Source of the DNA: Myxococcales bacterium
Lineage (GTDB): Bacteria; Myxococcota_A; Polyangia; JAAYKL01
Assembly (NCBI GenBank): GCA_012522445.1
Contig: JAAYKL010000089.1
Location: 1 to 44,259 of the forward strand
Length of the DNA: 44,259 nt
Reading direction: 5' to 3'
This document shows, one piece after another, positions 7,753-17,089 of this stretch (the first letter of the stretch is position 1; the number at the start of each line of letters is the position of its first letter). The position numbers and the translations under genes were made by a program. Under the pieces are notes generated by a model. The model did no database searches. It had not been told where the DNA came from and saw only the letters and a list, made by a program, of their open reading frames with translations.

Positions 7753-8453
7753 AAAGAATCGGGCCCGGCGGGGAATTTCGCTGCAATGTAATCGCGCATA
7801 TGCGCCACCACCTCCGCGGCGCTCAGGTGATCGCACGGCACTTCGACGGCGTCTTCGGCTTGGCGCAGCGGTGCCACTTCGCGCGTCATGTCTGCCCGGT
7901 CACGGGCTTCCTGGGCGGCCTCCACTTCGGCCAAGCTGATGGACTCGCCCTTTTCGCGCAGCTCCAACCAACGGCGGCGCGCGCGCTCGGCCACGGTCGC
8001 CACCAAAAAAAACTTCACCTCCGCATCCGGAAATACCACGGTGCCGATGTCGCGTCCCTCGAGCACCACCCCGCCCTCGCGACCCAATCCGCGCTGCACG
8101 TCTAACAAACAGGTGCGCACTTCGGGATGTCGGGCCACGGCGGATGCCCCGCTGCTGATGCGACTCGTGCGAATCTCACCGCCCAGGGGGACGCCGTCCA
8201 TGTGCAAGGTGCCATCCGCGGTAAAGTGAAAGGCGTGCCGCAGCACCGCTTGGGCCAAGGCGGGACCGTCGTCCCAAGAGATGCCGGACGCATCGGCGAT
8301 GAAGGCCACGGCGCGGTACAGGGCTCCGGTGTCGACGAAGGCGTATTGCAAGGCCTTCGCCAAACCGCGCGCCACGGTGCTCTTTCCGGCACCCGCCGGA
8401 CCGTCGATGGCCACCACGGGTTTGTTTCGCATGGGGTTTTTCGGTTGTGTCAT
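7749..8453 (-). CDS. cmk: Cytidylate kinase
   Basis: Cmk (234 aa) phosphorylates CMP and dCMP using ATP. The P-loop GPAGAGKST is at 18-26. It is followed by the family segments FVDTGALYRA, the long CMP-binding insert, LEGRDIGTVVFPDA and FFLVATVAERARRR with a basic lid. The length is typical. The ATG follows the TAA of the upstream lipoprotein gene with no gap (TAAATG), so translation is probably coupled. An internal Met at residue 8 is an alternative start. rpsA follows. Confidence 0.96.
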   Translation of the reverse strand: MTQPKNPMRNKPVVAIDGPAGAGKSTVARGLAKALQYAFVDTGALYRAVAFIADASGISWDDGPALAQAVLRHAFHFTADGTLHMDGVPLGGEIRTSRISSGASAVARHPEVRTCLLDVQRGLGREGGVVLEGRDIGTVVFPDAEVKFFLVATVAERARRRWLELREKGESISLAEVEAAQEARDRADMTREVAPLRQAEDAVEVPCDHLSAAEVVAHMRDYIAAKFPAGPDSF

Positions 8454-9554
8454 TTACTTTGCCATCATCATTAACTGCTGAATTTGCAGCAGGGGTTCGA
8501 TCACGTGAATCCAATCGGGGACTTCTTCGGGCGCGATGTACCAGTCGACGCGCAATTGCGCATCCGCAACGGAGAGGGCCTGGTGCCAGCGTTCAAACAT
8601 CCACTTGAGGCCGAACACCCCCACTACGGGCTGGCGCATCCAGCGCGCGAGTTCATCGTGCAACACTTGTAGAGCACGGGAAGCCGCCTGTGGTTCGGCG
8701 AAAGTCGCGGCGCCGCTGAGGCGAACGCCCGCGGTAACATTGAGCGCAAAGCGGGCCTCGGTCATGCGGGAGAGATCCAAGCGCGGCACAAAGGGGATGC
8801 GCAGCGGGGCCACAGCCGCATCGCCGTTGTCCATCGAACGCCAGCACCATGTACCCGCCACATCGCCTTCAGCCACGCAGAGGCGTTCCGCGTCATTCGA
8901 AAGGCCATCAGAGTCATTCGGTGAAGCCGGGGTTGCGGTCCCATGTTCGCGGACCAACTGCGCCGTGGCCTCCACCGCAGATGGTGGCGCGATGACCGCC
9001 GTATCAGGCAGCAACTGTGCGCACTGCAAACCGCCTGCCGCCACGGTGGGCCGCCCCGTCTCGCTCGCAACGGCAACGCCTTGTGGCAAGAGCACCTGAC
9101 AGTCGACGGGAGGCTTCCCCCGCACCAGCAATACCGAATCCGGCGTTGGGGAAGCCAGCGCCATCTGGGCGACAACCATCTCATCAGTGCGGTCCAGCAG
9201 CGCGGACAAGGTCTCGGGGGAAATGCCGCTTTGCAGCAGGGGCAACACGCGGCGCAAGGCGGGCCAGTCAGGCGATGTGCGCAGGGCATCGAGGCGCAAA
9301 TGAAAACGCATATGCCAGGGCTCGGGTGCCAGTTGCCAAAGGGGCGGTGTCACCGGTGCAACGGCCGCGCCATCTGCGTCGCGATCAATGCCCCCCTCGG
9401 CGTCCGAATCGAGCGCAGTCATCGACAACGGGGTGTTGGCAGAGTGCGGGCTCCGGGCACACCCTGCCACCAGCAAGGCGCACGCCAAAGCGATTCTCCA
9501 GGGGCGGCACCGAGAAAAAAACGACGTGCATAGACGAGATATCGAGGTCCACAT
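8454..9554 (-). CDS. Hypothetical lipoprotein (about 366 aa)
   Basis: From the ATG at 9554 the protein begins with a basic n-region, a hydrophobic core (IALACALL) and a canonical lipobox VAGC, so it should be acylated and anchored in a membrane. The mature part starts with an acidic, Asp-rich linker, then a domain with alternating strands and helices. It contains paired Cys residues (for example LQCAQLL and WCWRSM) and no catalytic motif I recognise. The frame continues upstream to 9632, but only the downstream start places the lipobox at a normal distance. It abuts cmk. The family is unknown. Confidence 0.7.
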   Translation of the reverse strand: MWTSISRLCTSFFSRCRPWRIALACALLVAGCARSPHSANTPLSMTALDSDAEGGIDRDADGAAVAPVTPPLWQLAPEPWHMRFHLRLDALRTSPDWPALRRVLPLLQSGISPETLSALLDRTDEMVVAQMALASPTPDSVLLVRGKPPVDCQVLLPQGVAVASETGRPTVAAGGLQCAQLLPDTAVIAPPSAVEATAQLVREHGTATPASPNDSDGLSNDAERLCVAEGDVAGTWCWRSMDNGDAAVAPLRIPFVPRLDLSRMTEARFALNVTAGVRLSGAATFAEPQAASRALQVLHDELARWMRQPVVGVFGLKWMFERWHQALSVADAQLRVDWYIAPEEVPDWIHVIEPLLQIQQLMMMAK

Positions 9555-9760
9555 AGGGCCTGCTTTACGCCAAAGCGCGTCGCTTGACAACGCCGCGAAT
9601 GCATCCCCGTGGGTGCGAAAAATCTTTCTCATGCGCGCCCATTGATGCAGGCGAGCACGCGCTCACCCCTTCCCGACACCGCGCGCGCTCAAAACACAAC
9701 CCGCTGTTTTTGCAGCCAAAAAAGCACTTCCGGGCCCCCAAGCAAAGTGGCTTGCCCCGT

Positions 9761-9776
9761 GGTGTGAATATTGCTA
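9761..9776 (+). promoter_or_regulatory. Candidate sigma54-type promoter upstream of the carboxylase gene
   Basis: TGGTGTGAATATTGCT matches the relaxed sigma54 pattern TGGYRYR-N4-TTGCW, with GG and GC exactly ten bases apart. It lies 41 bases before the ATG. A weak sigma70 alternative overlaps it: TTGCCC (9753-9758), 17 bases, TAGAGA (9776-9781). No activator site was identified. Confidence 0.35.
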
Positions 9777-9816
9777 GAGAATGGCGCGATTGCTCATTAC
9801 CTGGAGGTTCCATCGC

Positions 9817-11337
<1,521 letters not shown>

Positions 11338-11350
11338 ACATGCGACCGCC

Positions 11351-11370
11351 GCTCGGGCAGCCGCCCGGGC
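11351..11370. terminator. GC-rich hairpin between convergent genes
   Basis: GCTCGGG and CCCGGGC form a 7-bp stem (one G-T pair) with a six-base loop in the 39-base space between the converging carboxylase and phosphatase genes. No T-run follows on either strand, so it is at best a weak or factor-assisted bidirectional terminator. Confidence 0.4.
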
Positions 11371-11376
11371 CATATC

Positions 11377-12168
11377 CTATTCCATATCGGGCAACTGTTC
11401 GGGCAACAGCTCGGCCATCACCGCCGTGATATTGTCTTTGCCGCCGCGCAGGTTGGCCAAGTCGATGAGGGCATCGCACGCGTCCTCGAGGGACTGCGGG
11501 GGATTGCCGCCACAAATCTCGGCAATTTCGTGGCGTTCGAGATAGCCGTGCAGGCCGTCGGAGCACAGCATGAAGCGATCGCCCAGGCGGATGGCCAGCA
11601 CCTGGGTGTCGACCTGCACGTAGTCTTTGTTGCCCACCGCGCGGGTGATCACATTTTTATGCGGGGCGTAGGTGGCCTGCTCCGGGGTGAGCAAGCCTTC
11701 CTTGATTTGCCAATTGATCAACGTGTGGTCTTCGGTGAGCTGCAGGGTTTCGTTGTCGCGGATGCAGTAGATGCGCGAATCGCCCACTTGGGCCGTGACA
11801 GCATAAGCGCCGACGATGAGGAGCGCCGAGATGGTGGTGCCCATGCCCTGCTTGTCGGGGTTTTGCTCCGCCATGCCAAACACCATGTACGTGGCGGATT
11901 GCACCGCGCTCTCGAGCAGACGGCGGATGGCGCGGGAGGAATCGTTGGTGATGGGATGCGAGACAAAATCGGCGATGACATCGCGGCCGCGCAGCACCAT
12001 GTCGTGCACGGTTTCCACCGCCAGCTCGGAGGCCACCTCACCAGCGGCGTGTCCCCCCATGCCGTCGGCGACGATAAAAAAACCGATGGTGGCGTCGATG
12101 AGAAAGGCGTCTTGGTTGACCTTGCGCTTTTTGCCGATGTCCGTTTTTCCGAAGCCGCGAAGCCGCAT
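11377..12168 (-). CDS. PP2C-family Ser/Thr protein phosphatase (PrpC/Stp type)
   Basis: The 263-aa protein has the full set of bacterial PP2C motifs: RKVNQDAFLID near the N-terminus, VADGMGGHAAGE (metal ligand Asp), QVGDSRIYCI, LCSDGLHGYLE and the final GGKDNITAVMAE. These Mn2+/Mg2+ enzymes remove phosphate from Ser/Thr, normally opposing Hanks-type kinases. One such kinase is encoded at 21237-22799 in this window, but not in the same operon. The start at 12168 has AGGAG six or seven bases upstream; the longer frame to 12225 would run through the promoter. No membrane segment is present. Confidence 0.93.
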   Translation of the reverse strand: MRLRGFGKTDIGKKRKVNQDAFLIDATIGFFIVADGMGGHAAGEVASELAVETVHDMVLRGRDVIADFVSHPITNDSSRAIRRLLESAVQSATYMVFGMAEQNPDKQGMGTTISALLIVGAYAVTAQVGDSRIYCIRDNETLQLTEDHTLINWQIKEGLLTPEQATYAPHKNVITRAVGNKDYVQVDTQVLAIRLGDRFMLCSDGLHGYLERHEIAEICGGNPPQSLEDACDALIDLANLRGGKDNITAVMAELLPEQLPDME

Positions 12169-12200
12169 GAGTACTCCTGACGTAGGTGCGCGATGCGTCG

Positions 12201-12229
12201 AATATAAAGTGCCCATCCCGCGCACTCAA
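12201..12229 (-). promoter_or_regulatory. Sigma70-type promoter of the phosphatase gene
   Basis: On the minus strand TTGAGT (12229-12224), exactly 17 bases, then TATATT (12206-12201). The -10 matches five of six consensus positions and the -35 four. Transcription would start around 12194, giving a short leader that contains the AGGAG site. It is one of the best promoters in the window. Confidence 0.6.
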
Positions 12230-12298
12230 TAGCGAATCGAAGGATTGTGCGTGTTGTGTGGTTTGCCCCGCTCTGCGAAAGAGAGTAAAAGAAGCGCC

Positions 12299-13174
12299 AT
12301 GAAGTGCATCTCCACCCTCAATCCCCAAACACAGCTCTGCGCCATCATCGGCCATCCGGTGGCCCACTCGATGTCACCGGCCATCCACAACGCCGCCTTT
12401 GCCGCCCTACACCTCAACTTCGTCTACGTGGCCTTTCCCACCCAAGACGTGGCGGGCGCCATCGCGGGCATGCGGGCCCTGGGTAACTTTCGCGGCCTCA
12501 GCGTCACCATTCCCCACAAGGTGGCGGTGTTTCCCCACCTCGACGACATCGCCCCCGTCGACCGCGACATCGGCGCCATCAACACCGTAGTCAACGACAA
12601 CGGCGTGCTCCGCGGCCTGGGTACCGACGGCCCCGGCGCCCGACTGGCCCTGCGCGATGCCGACGTCCCGCTCGAAAATGCCAACATTTTGCTCATCGGT
12701 TCGGGCGGAGCCGCGCGCGCCATCGCCTTCGACCTGGCCCGTCACGCCCATCCTGGGCGCCTCACCATTGCGGGCATCGACGCCGCCGAACGCAACGCGC
12801 TGGCCCACGACCTCCAAAGCAAGACCGGTGCCGCGGTACACGCCACCGCCATGGACGCCGACGCGCTGCAACCCCAAGTCGCAGAGGCCCAGCTCCTCAT
12901 CAACGCCTCACCGGTGGGCATGCACCCTCACGTAGCCGACAGCCCCATTCCCGACGCGTGGCTCCACGGCGGCCTGAGCGTCATGGACATCGTGTACAAC
13001 CCCCTCGACACCGCGCTGCTGCAAGCGGCCCGCGCCAAGGGCCTGCAAGCCATCAGCGGCCTCGAGATGTTCATCAACCAGGCGGCCCTGCAATTCGAAG
13101 CCTGGACCCAACAGCCCGCACCGCGCGACCTCATGCGCGACGTGGCGCGGCACCAACTCGGCAGCGCCACATGA
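12299..13174 (+). CDS. aroE: Shikimate dehydrogenase
   Basis: AroE (291 aa) reduces 3-dehydroshikimate to shikimate with NADPH in aromatic amino acid synthesis. Family motifs are clear: IGHPVAHSMSPAIHN (shikimate binding), SVTIPHK with the catalytic lysine, GAINTVV, GTDGPGAR, the nucleotide-binding turn IGSGGAARAI and INASPVGM. The start at 12299 gives the usual length; the frame is open to 12245 but adds only a non-family extension. The Shine-Dalgarno sequence is weak (GAGAG about 11 bases upstream). The stop overlaps the aroK start (ATGA), so the two genes form a coupled shikimate pair. Confidence 0.95.
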   Translation: MKCISTLNPQTQLCAIIGHPVAHSMSPAIHNAAFAALHLNFVYVAFPTQDVAGAIAGMRALGNFRGLSVTIPHKVAVFPHLDDIAPVDRDIGAINTVVNDNGVLRGLGTDGPGARLALRDADVPLENANILLIGSGGAARAIAFDLARHAHPGRLTIAGIDAAERNALAHDLQSKTGAAVHATAMDADALQPQVAEAQLLINASPVGMHPHVADSPIPDAWLHGGLSVMDIVYNPLDTALLQAARAKGLQAISGLEMFINQAALQFEAWTQQPAPRDLMRDVARHQLGSAT

Positions 13175-13674
13175 ACATCGTGCTCATCGGCTATCGCGGC
13201 TGCGGCAAAACCCGTGTGGCCGAAGCCCTCTCCCGGCGCACGGGGCGCCCCCGCTATTCACTCGACGACGAAATCGTCGCGGCGGCAGGCGCCAGCATCC
13301 CCGACATCGTGGCCCAACACGGCTGGGAACACTTCCGCGACCTGGAGAGCCGCATCGTCGCGCAATTCGCCACCCACACTGCAACGATCCTCGACACGGG
13401 AGGCGGCGCCATCTTGCGGTCACAAAACGTCGCAGCCCTCAAACAAAACGGACGCCTCTTCTGGCTGACCGCCCGCGTGGACACCATCGCCCGGCGCATC
13501 CAGGGCGACACGCAGCGCCCCTCCCTCACCGGAGCCCAAAGTTTCGTCGACGAAATTGCCGAGGTGTTGACCACGCGCGAACCCCTGTACCGCGCCGCCG
13601 CCGACCACGTACTGGCCACCGACGACCGCTCTCCAGAACAACTCGCCGAGGCCATCGCCGCCCTGTGCGATTGA
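13171..13674 (+). CDS. aroK: Shikimate kinase
   Basis: AroK (167 aa) phosphorylates shikimate at the 3-hydroxyl using ATP. Seen: P-loop GYRGCGKT at 8-15, the shikimate-binding region SLDDEIV, arginine in HFRDLE, the DTGGGAI glycines, a lid with RPSLTG, and TREPLYR with the adenine-side arginine. One oddity: the usual DxD pair before the first helix is here S-x-D, because serine occupies the first Asp position that helps hold Mg2+ in studied enzymes. The ATG at 13171 overlaps the aroE stop. A larger upstream frame reads through aroE and is not real. Confidence 0.92.
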   Translation: MNIVLIGYRGCGKTRVAEALSRRTGRPRYSLDDEIVAAAGASIPDIVAQHGWEHFRDLESRIVAQFATHTATILDTGGGAILRSQNVAALKQNGRLFWLTARVDTIARRIQGDTQRPSLTGAQSFVDEIAEVLTTREPLYRAAADHVLATDDRSPEQLAEAIAALCD

Positions 13675-13680
13675 CGCCGC

Positions 13681-15222
13681 TTACTCCACCGACAGCACAC
13701 GCAAATTGCCGATGCGATGAATCAGGGCCATGAGGCTCTCCGGATCGCCGTCGCTGTGGGCAAAGGCGATATGACCGCTGCCAAACCCGCGCTGCGCCGC
13801 GTCCAGGCTGTACCAGTGTCCCGCCACAAACACCTGGGTCCAGGCGTGGCCGCCAAAGAAGTGCGGCAGGGGAGCGCCGGGATTTTCGGCGTACACGATG
13901 CCCAAGGCGATGCGCGCCGGGATGCCCGCTGCGCGACACAGGGCCGCTGTTAAGAGCGCGTATTCCGTGCAGTCTCCCTGGCGCGAATGCAGGGTCTCCA
14001 AGGCCGAGGCGTAACCCACCGCCAGGCTGTCTTCGGACGACATATACTGCGCCACAAAACGCTCGATGCGCTGCGCCGCCACCCCTTGGGTGCGGGCCCC
14101 TTGCACCGCTCGAACCGACAGCGCTCGCATCTCCGCGGCGTCGCTTTGTATCCAGGCGTTGGCCTGCAGGTAGGGCTGCACATCGGGATCCGTCACCGGT
14201 GTCCCCAGCGGATCGCCCGGCGGCACGGGGCGCAGCGAAACGGTAACGCGCATGTTTTCGGCGTCGGTGTCCACCTGCTGCTCCAGCGTCGTTGGCAATT
14301 GGGGCGCTGCCGCCGCCTGGATGGATTGCAACCCATAGGTGCGCGTCTCTTGGCGTTCGGCGGGGCGCAAGGCCCGAGGCGCCGGGATGAACGAGCGCGT
14401 GAAGAGCTCGGGGCCTTCGTGGTTTTGCAAGGCCGCGGCCGCGTCGGTGACGATGGTTTCGAAGCGCACCCCCATGAGCTGCATCTGGAACATGAGCGGG
14501 CGCTGGTCGCCATCCACCCAGTTGTCGACTTGCACGATGCCGCCCTGGGTTTGCCGTTCGCTGCGGATCAAGTAGGCCCGCAAGGGACCTTCGGGCATGG
14601 GCGCGTTCTCGGTGCCCACGACGACAAATGCGGTCTCTTGGCAAGACAGGGTTTCGAAATCGAAGACGTGCACCGCGTACCGGGTGCCTGCCTGCAGTCC
14701 CTCGCGCAGGGCGCGCAGGCGCAACCCCTCGGGCAGCAGACACCCGGCGGGCCACGAAATTTGATGGACGTGCGCCGCCCCGGCGGTGGTGACTTCGATG
14801 CGAGCCACCCCGTCACCCACCTGTCCGGTCACGCGCTTTTCGGCCCCGGCACCGCTGGTGTTCACCGAAAAGGACAAGGGCTGCCCAGCTTCGGTTTCCA
14901 CGGCAACCGAGAGCGATGTCATCTCGATGCGGACCTCGGCGCGCTTCACCCGCAAGAGGCTCTGCGCTTGGGTGTGCACCTGTCCGCGCGTCACCGTTCG
15001 GCGCGTGTGCACATAACCCGCATGCACCTGTGCGATGCGCACCTGGGCCCACGTGTCTTCGGATGTCGCAGATGTCGCGGGGGCCGCCGCGGGAGGCATC
15101 TCACCCAGGGCGCCCGAAGTTTGCGCCGCTCCCCCCAGCGGGCGCGCCGCACCGCAACGGCCGTTGCAACCCAGCCCCAGGGCCATCGCCAGCAACAGCC
15201 CCACATACCCGATGCGCCTCAT
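13681..15222 (-). CDS. Transglutaminase-fold (cysteine protease-like) putative lipoprotein
   Basis: From ATG 15222 the protein (513 aa) starts with a signal peptide and a Cys at residue 19 in the context ALGLGCNG. This is a lipobox-like site, although Gly at -3 is not canonical. A long beta-rich N-terminal part of about 300 residues follows. The C-terminal quarter is a transglutaminase core with the catalytic triad in RQGDCTEYALL, GGHAWTQVFV and WYSLDAAQ. Such exported proteins act as peptidases or amide-forming enzymes; the substrate is unknown. Its start overlaps the radical SAM gene stop (ATGA), so it is the last member of the long leftward run. The converging aroK stop lies six bases away. 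The frame extending to 15501 is an overlap artefact. Confidence 0.85.
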   Translation of the reverse strand: MRRIGYVGLLLAMALGLGCNGRCGAARPLGGAAQTSGALGEMPPAAAPATSATSEDTWAQVRIAQVHAGYVHTRRTVTRGQVHTQAQSLLRVKRAEVRIEMTSLSVAVETEAGQPLSFSVNTSGAGAEKRVTGQVGDGVARIEVTTAGAAHVHQISWPAGCLLPEGLRLRALREGLQAGTRYAVHVFDFETLSCQETAFVVVGTENAPMPEGPLRAYLIRSERQTQGGIVQVDNWVDGDQRPLMFQMQLMGVRFETIVTDAAAALQNHEGPELFTRSFIPAPRALRPAERQETRTYGLQSIQAAAAPQLPTTLEQQVDTDAENMRVTVSLRPVPPGDPLGTPVTDPDVQPYLQANAWIQSDAAEMRALSVRAVQGARTQGVAAQRIERFVAQYMSSEDSLAVGYASALETLHSRQGDCTEYALLTAALCRAAGIPARIALGIVYAENPGAPLPHFFGGHAWTQVFVAGHWYSLDAAQRGFGSGHIAFAHSDGDPESLMALIHRIGNLRVLSVE

Positions 15223-16115
15223 GTTCCCACCGCCCTTTGCCGAAATCGATGCGCGTAGGTGCAGCGTTGACACAGGGATTCCACCAGCGCTCCCCGGGAA
15301 AACCCCTGGCGCATCTGCACAGCGCGCGGGCCTTGCAGTATCTCGGCCAAGGGCATTTGCGCGGCATTGCCCAAGGGCAAGAGGCCCAGGTGATCGAGGC
15401 AGCAGGGAACAACAGTGCCGTCGCTCAACACGGCGAAGTGCGTACTTAATGCGTGGCAAAACCCGCGGGTGCGCGCCGGACCGCAGGCATCGGCGGGCCA
15501 AGTAAACTGCGTGTCTCGGTGAAAGTAGAGGCGACCGCGCAGGCGGCGACTGCGAAAGCCCTGGGCCGCTGCGGTGGGCGGAATCTCCAGGTCCGCGTGG
15601 GTGTGCAGGGCCGTCAAAGCGCGTTGTTCGACGTCATTTGCGGCATCGCCACGCGTGCGCTGGGTCCAGAGGCGCAGGTTGATGTAAAGGTCGGGGCGCT
15701 CGGCCTCGGCGCGCAGCAGGTAACGCGAGAGCGCAGGCCAGTAAGCCGCTTGGCGATCCTGGGGCAACTCCAGCGCCGCCTGCATCGAGATGTTGATCTG
15801 CCGCAACGCCGGATGCCCCAACGCATCGCCCGCCGCGTCCAACAGGGCGCCATTGGTCGTCAGCACCACGCGCAGTCCGTTATGGGCGCAGATGTCGAGC
15901 AGCTCGGCGAACTGCGGGTGTACCAGGGGCTCACCCAAGACGTGCAGGCACACCTGGTCGGTGAAGGCGGCGCACTGGGCAGCGATGCGCGCAAAGAGCG
16001 CGGGTGACATCAGGGCGTTGCGCGGTCCCGTACCCGGACAAAACGAGCAGGCCAAAGGACAGCGATCGGTGATCTCGATGTAGACGCGGTTGAAACGCAG
16101 CGGCGGGGTCGACAT
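15219..16115 (-). CDS. Radical SAM/SPASM protein of unknown substrate
   Basis: The 298-aa protein has the radical SAM motif CPLACSFC (C19, C23, C26) right after an EITDRC start, then VLGEPLVHP and LTTNGAL, typical of the barrel. A C-terminal cysteine cluster follows (GFCHAL, VPCCLDHLG, LCQRCTYAHRF), like a SPASM domain that binds auxiliary Fe-S clusters. SPASM proteins often modify peptides or proteins. The ATG at 16115 shares its A with the meaB TGA, and its own stop overlaps the transglutaminase lipoprotein start. This tight cassette suggests the three products are made together. No precursor peptide gene was found next to it. The function is unknown. Confidence 0.85.
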   Translation of the reverse strand: MSTPPLRFNRVYIEITDRCPLACSFCPGTGPRNALMSPALFARIAAQCAAFTDQVCLHVLGEPLVHPQFAELLDICAHNGLRVVLTTNGALLDAAGDALGHPALRQINISMQAALELPQDRQAAYWPALSRYLLRAEAERPDLYINLRLWTQRTRGDAANDVEQRALTALHTHADLEIPPTAAAQGFRSRRLRGRLYFHRDTQFTWPADACGPARTRGFCHALSTHFAVLSDGTVVPCCLDHLGLLPLGNAAQMPLAEILQGPRAVQMRQGFSRGALVESLCQRCTYAHRFRQRAVGT

Positions 16116-17089
16116 CACGACAGGCCGGCCAGACGCAGGAGCGCCGCGATCTCTTGCGCGATGCCTCCCGGTGCACCGGATAGGCGCGTCGCCAAGTCGG
16201 CGAATTGCGTGGCCACGCCGGGATGAGCCCAAAACTTTTCCAAGAGGACATGCGATACGCGTTCGCGCAACCACTGGCGCATTTGTTCGCTGCGGCGCGG
16301 CGCCAGCAGATTTTGCGCGCGAATATGGGCATCGAAGCGCCACAGGGCCGCTGCAAAGTCGTCGATGCCATCACCGGTCTTCGCGGCCCCGCATAGCACC
16401 GGAGCGGTCCACTCGGCCGTGGCCGGGCGCAGACAAGCGAGGGCCTGGAGGAGTTCTAAGCGAGCGCGTTCGGCGGCGGTGCGGTTTTCACCCTCGGCCT
16501 TGTTGACAAAGACAAGGTCGGTTTGCTCCATGATGCCGCGCTTGATGCCCTGCAGATCATCGCCGGCATTGGGCAGCATCAGCAGCGCGAAACAATCCAC
16601 CAAGGCGCGCGCCGCGATCTCGCTCTGCCCCACCCCCACGGTCTCCACCAAAATAACGTCATAGCCCGCGGCCTCGAGAATCCAGATGGCCTCCAGCGTG
16701 CCAGCGGTGACGCCGCCCAACGCACCCCGCGATGGCGAGGGTCGGATGAAAGCGTTTTCGCTGCGCGACAGGGCCACCATGCGCGTCTTGTCGCCCAGGA
16801 TGGCGCCGCCGGTTAATGGACTGGAGGGATCGATGGCCAGCACGCCCACTTTTTTTCCCTGGGCGATGAGCGCCAACCCCAGGGCCTCGATGAAGGTGCT
16901 CTTGCCCGCGCCGGGCACGCCGGTAATGGCCACGCGCAGGCTGCGTTGATGTCCCGGCATGAGCTGCGACAAAAGGGCATCGGCTGTTCGCTGGTGTTCC
17001 GGGGACGCGCTCTCCACCAGGGTGATGGCCCGGGCGATGGCCGTGCGCTCGCCGCGCTTCAGGGCCGCCAGCAAGGCGTTGTCAGTCAA
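16115..17089 (-). CDS. meaB: Methylmalonyl-CoA mutase-associated GTPase (MeaB/ArgK family)
   Basis: MeaB is a G3E GTPase that guards and reloads the cobalamin cofactor of methylmalonyl-CoA mutase. The 324-aa protein shows the P-loop GVPGAGKST (57-65), [12 protein letters not shown], a switch region GDKTRM, the family text [21 protein letters not shown], and the guanine-specificity segment [10 protein letters not shown] chose the TTG at 17089: GAGG lies six bases before it, it overlaps the mutase stop by eight bases, and the resulting N-terminus matches family length. ATG starts at 17140 and 17170 lie deep within the mutase gene. Position directly after the mutase large subunit supports the role. 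Confidence 0.93.
   Translation of the reverse strand: MTDNALLAALKRGERTAIARAITLVESASPEHQRTADALLSQLMPGHQRSLRVAITGVPGAGKSTFIEALGLALIAQGKKVGVLAIDPSSPLTGGAILGDKTRMVALSRSENAFIRPSPSRGALGGVTAGTLEAIWILEAAGYDVILVETVGVGQSEIAARALVDCFALLMLPNAGDDLQGIKRGIMEQTDLVFVNKAEGENRTAAERARLELLQALACLRPATAEWTAPVLCGAAKTGDGIDDFAAALWRFDAHIRAQNLLAPRRSEQMRQWLRERVSHVLLEKFWAHPGVATQFADLATRLSGAPGGIAQEIAALLRLAGLS

Noticed and set aside
9583..9588. TTGACA on the plus strand upstream of the carboxylase gene
   Set aside because: There is no -10 element at 16-18 bases downstream, and it lies inside the N-terminal coding frame of the lipoprotein region.
13526..14755. 409-codon minus-strand frame overlapping aroK and the transglutaminase gene
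   Set aside because: It is an out-of-frame shadow rich in Arg, Gly and Ala that runs through two supported genes.
13987..15258. 423-codon plus-strand frame within the transglutaminase gene
   Set aside because: It is the antisense shadow of a GC-rich gene, with composition heavy in Arg, His and Gly. The minus-strand frame has a catalytic triad and signal peptide.
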